Assembly (NCBI RefSeq): GCF_006494775.1
Contig: NZ_CP041146.1
Coordinates: 1,798,001 to 1,862,000 of the forward strand
DNA: 64,000 bases
Reading direction: 5' to 3'
Origin: Nocardioides humi
GTDB lineage: Bacteria; Actinomycetota; Actinomycetes; Propionibacteriales; Nocardioidaceae
Shown here in pieces: positions 62,585 to 64,000 of this stretch. The notes under the pieces were generated by a model, which was given only the letters and a program-made list of their open reading frames with translations, searched no databases and was not told the DNA's origin. A program made the position numbers and the translations under genes. Each line of letters starts with the position of its first letter. Position 1 is the first letter of the stretch.

Positions 62585-62595
62585 TGGTCCGATAG
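62585..62595. promoter_or_regulatory. FadR-type operator half-site in the binding-protein promoter
   Basis: TGGTCCGATAG keeps the left arm and centre of TGGTC-N-GACCA but loses the right arm. It lies 62 bases upstream of the binding-protein start. It is weaker than the site at 54119. Confidence 0.35.
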
Positions 62596-62631
62596 TTAGA
62601 TCAATACGACCCTACTTGGAGGGGTTTTCGT

Positions 62632-62672
62632 CTATCCCCAAAGGGATAGTGGCGCCCGTCACGCCGCGTGAC
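62632..62672. terminator. Two hairpins between the EamA and binding-protein genes
   Basis: CTATCCC/GGGATAG (62632-62649, CAAA loop) and CGTCAC/GTGACG (62656-62672) lie just after the minus-strand EamA gene and before the promoter of the binding-protein gene. They probably end the EamA transcript, although a role as operators is possible. Confidence 0.5.
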
Positions 62673-62679
62673 GCGGACG

Positions 62680-63630
62680 TCAGCCGGGCGCGACGTTCTC
62701 GGGCACCGGCCTCCGCGGGCCGACCCGCCGCTCGGAGCTGACGATGACGACGACCGCGCCGACCACCGCCGCCCCGCCCACGAGGACGCCCACGCCCACC
62801 GGCTCGGCGAGGACGAGCCAGCCGAGCAGGACGGCGACCACGGGGTTCACGTACGCATGGGTCGCCGTCAACGACAACGGCACATTGGCCAGCAGCCAGG
62901 CGAAGGCGAGGAAGGCGACGACCGAGCAGGCCAGGACGAGCCAGGCCAGGGCGAGCCAGCCGCGCGCGGAGTAGTCGATGCTGAACGTCTCGCCGGTCGT
63001 CAGCGCGAGGGTCGTCGACGAGCCCGCCGCGACCAGCTGCTGGTAGGCCGCCACCACGACGATGTCACCCGGAAGGACCAGCCGGCCCTGGAGGTACGAG
63101 CCGACCGTCCAGCTGAGGCTGGACACCAGGCAGAAGAGGGCCGCGACGAGCGGCAGCGCGTCACCACCGCGTTGCCCCAGCCCCACGAGGGCGACGAGGC
63201 CGGCGAACCCGACGGCGACGCCGCACAGGGTGGCGGCCGGCGGCCGCTCCCCGCCGGCCAGCCGGATCAGGACCGCCCACACCGGGACCGTCGCCACGAT
63301 CAGCGCGGCGACCCCCGAGGGCAGGCCGCCCACCTGCGCCAGGGCCTGGAAGCCGTTGCCGATGCCCAGGAGCAGCACCCCGGTGACCACGAGGCCGACC
63401 GCCTCGGGACGCGACACCCGCAAGGCCCCCCAGCCACGACGGACGACCGCGATGCAGGTGAGCAGCAGGCCCGCCACGACGTAGCGCTGGGCCATGGCCT
63501 GGAACGGATCGGCCTCCTGTACGACGAGCCGGATCGCCAGATAGATCGAGCCCCACAGCAGCCACACCGCCGCCAGGCAGAGGGCGAGCGTACGCCGGTC
63601 GGGCCTCCGCACCGGCCCGGGCTCAGGCAC
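62680..63630 (-). CDS. DMT-family (EamA) transporter
   Basis: A 316-residue protein with ten predicted membrane helices in two EamA repeats (AAVWLLWGSIYLAIRLVV in the first, SLSWTVGSYLQGRL and LTATHAYVNPVVAVLLGWLV in the second). Members export metabolites, amino acids or drugs; the substrate is unknown here. The GTG at 63630 lies nine bases after the enoyl-CoA hydratase stop, so the two are likely co-transcribed. The C-terminus is basic and cytoplasmic. Confidence 0.9.
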   Translation of the reverse strand: MPEPGPVRRPDRRTLALCLAAVWLLWGSIYLAIRLVVQEADPFQAMAQRYVVAGLLLTCIAVVRRGWGALRVSRPEAVGLVVTGVLLLGIGNGFQALAQVGGLPSGVAALIVATVPVWAVLIRLAGGERPPAATLCGVAVGFAGLVALVGLGQRGGDALPLVAALFCLVSSLSWTVGSYLQGRLVLPGDIVVVAAYQQLVAAGSSTTLALTTGETFSIDYSARGWLALAWLVLACSVVAFLAFAWLLANVPLSLTATHAYVNPVVAVLLGWLVLAEPVGVGVLVGGAAVVGAVVVIVSSERRVGPRRPVPENVAPG

Positions 63631-63639
63631 CGTGGGCGG

Positions 63640-64000
63640 TCACGCGAAGCTCGGCGGCCGCTTCGCGACGAAGGCCGCGATGCCCTCGGCCGCCTCGCCG
63701 TCCTCGAAGAGTCCCTGCTCCTGCTGCGCCTCGAAGGCGAAGCCCTCCTCGAGCGGCATCGCGAAGGCGGCGTCCACGGTGCGGACGACGGCGAGCTGGG
63801 CGGGCAGCGAGGAGCCCACGAGGTCTCCGGCGAGCTCGAGCGCGCCCTTGACGACGTCGTCCTCGGCCAGCCGGTCGACCAGCCCGATCCGCAGCGCCTC
63901 GTCGGCGGGCACCTGGCGCGCGGTGAGCATGATGTCGAGCGCCCGCCCCCGGCCGACCAGCTGCGGGAGCCGCTGGGTGCCGCCGGCGCCGGGGATGAGG
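63640..64000 (-). CDS. Enoyl-CoA hydratase family protein (5' end beyond window)
   Basis: Only the C-terminal 119 or so residues are in the window. They read [20 protein letters not shown] at the edge, then [20 protein letters not shown] and [14 protein letters not shown] before the stop. The GAGGTQRLP stretch is the usual helix after the second catalytic Glu of crotonases, so it appears to be a standard hydratase. It is upstream of the EamA transporter gene. Confidence 0.88.
   Translation of the reverse strand, partial: LIPGAGGTQRLPQLVGRGRALDIMLTARQVPADEALRIGLVDRLAEDDVVKGALELAGDLVGSSLPAQLAVVRTVDAAFAMPLEEGFAFEAQQEQGLFEDGEAAEGIAAFVAKRPPSFA

Overview
The window is very GC-rich DNA from an actinobacterium. 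Supporting signs are mshA (mycothiol synthesis), an iron-box operator of the DtxR/IdeR type, many GTG starts, leaderless promoters with a TANNNT -10 box, and many overlapping ATGA/GTGA gene pairs. A member of the Nocardioidaceae is the likeliest source, but that is inference. No rRNA, tRNA, CRISPR array or prophage was seen.

Layout. 1-6.9 kb is housekeeping: the end of a secreted P-domain protein, a PEP mutase/isocitrate lyase family enzyme, a YbjN-like gene, mshA, an SDR, an Asp/Glu racemase and typA. 7-10.7 kb holds one giant secreted HtaA-type haem-uptake protein under an iron box. 10.7-16.4 kb holds a FadA6-like thiolase with an SDR, an ABC exporter pair and a secreted phospholipase D-like protein. 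From 16.4 kb to the right edge almost everything is acyl-CoA catabolism and uptake: thiolase, several enoyl-CoA hydratases, acyl-CoA ligases, SDRs, LLM flavin oxidoreductases, an epoxide hydrolase, a CaiB-type racemase, hot-dog thioesterases, two complete Liv-type ABC transporters and an orphan third Liv binding protein beside an amidase.

The most unusual block is 29.4-38.6 kb. A BadI/MenB-like ring hydrolase and an acyl-CoA dehydrogenase are followed by a three-gene set resembling benzoyl-CoA reductase / 2-hydroxyacyl-CoA dehydratase: a BcrC-like subunit, a BcrB-like subunit and a single BadF-type activating ATPase. A CoA ligase and an SDR whose catalytic Tyr and Lys are both replaced come next. 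PaaX-type and FadR-type regulators, a Liv transporter, another ligase and a second Tyr/Lys-less SDR continue the theme to 47.8 kb. Read together, the genes suggest uptake, CoA activation and ring or chain degradation of an alicyclic or aromatic carboxylate, including an oxygen-sensitive radical enzyme in what otherwise looks like an aerobe.

Regulation seen in the sequence: an inverted repeat close to TGGTCAGACCA (GntR/FadR type) recurs in several promoters, and a FadR-type regulator is encoded in the window. CRP-like sites and a shared TTGTAGAA element precede the two odd SDR genes.

Sequence quality: at least ten conserved genes are broken by what is each time best explained by one missing base, mostly in a run of three to five G or C. 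This pattern points to systematic homopolymer errors in the assembly rather than gene death. Affected genes are annotated end to end.
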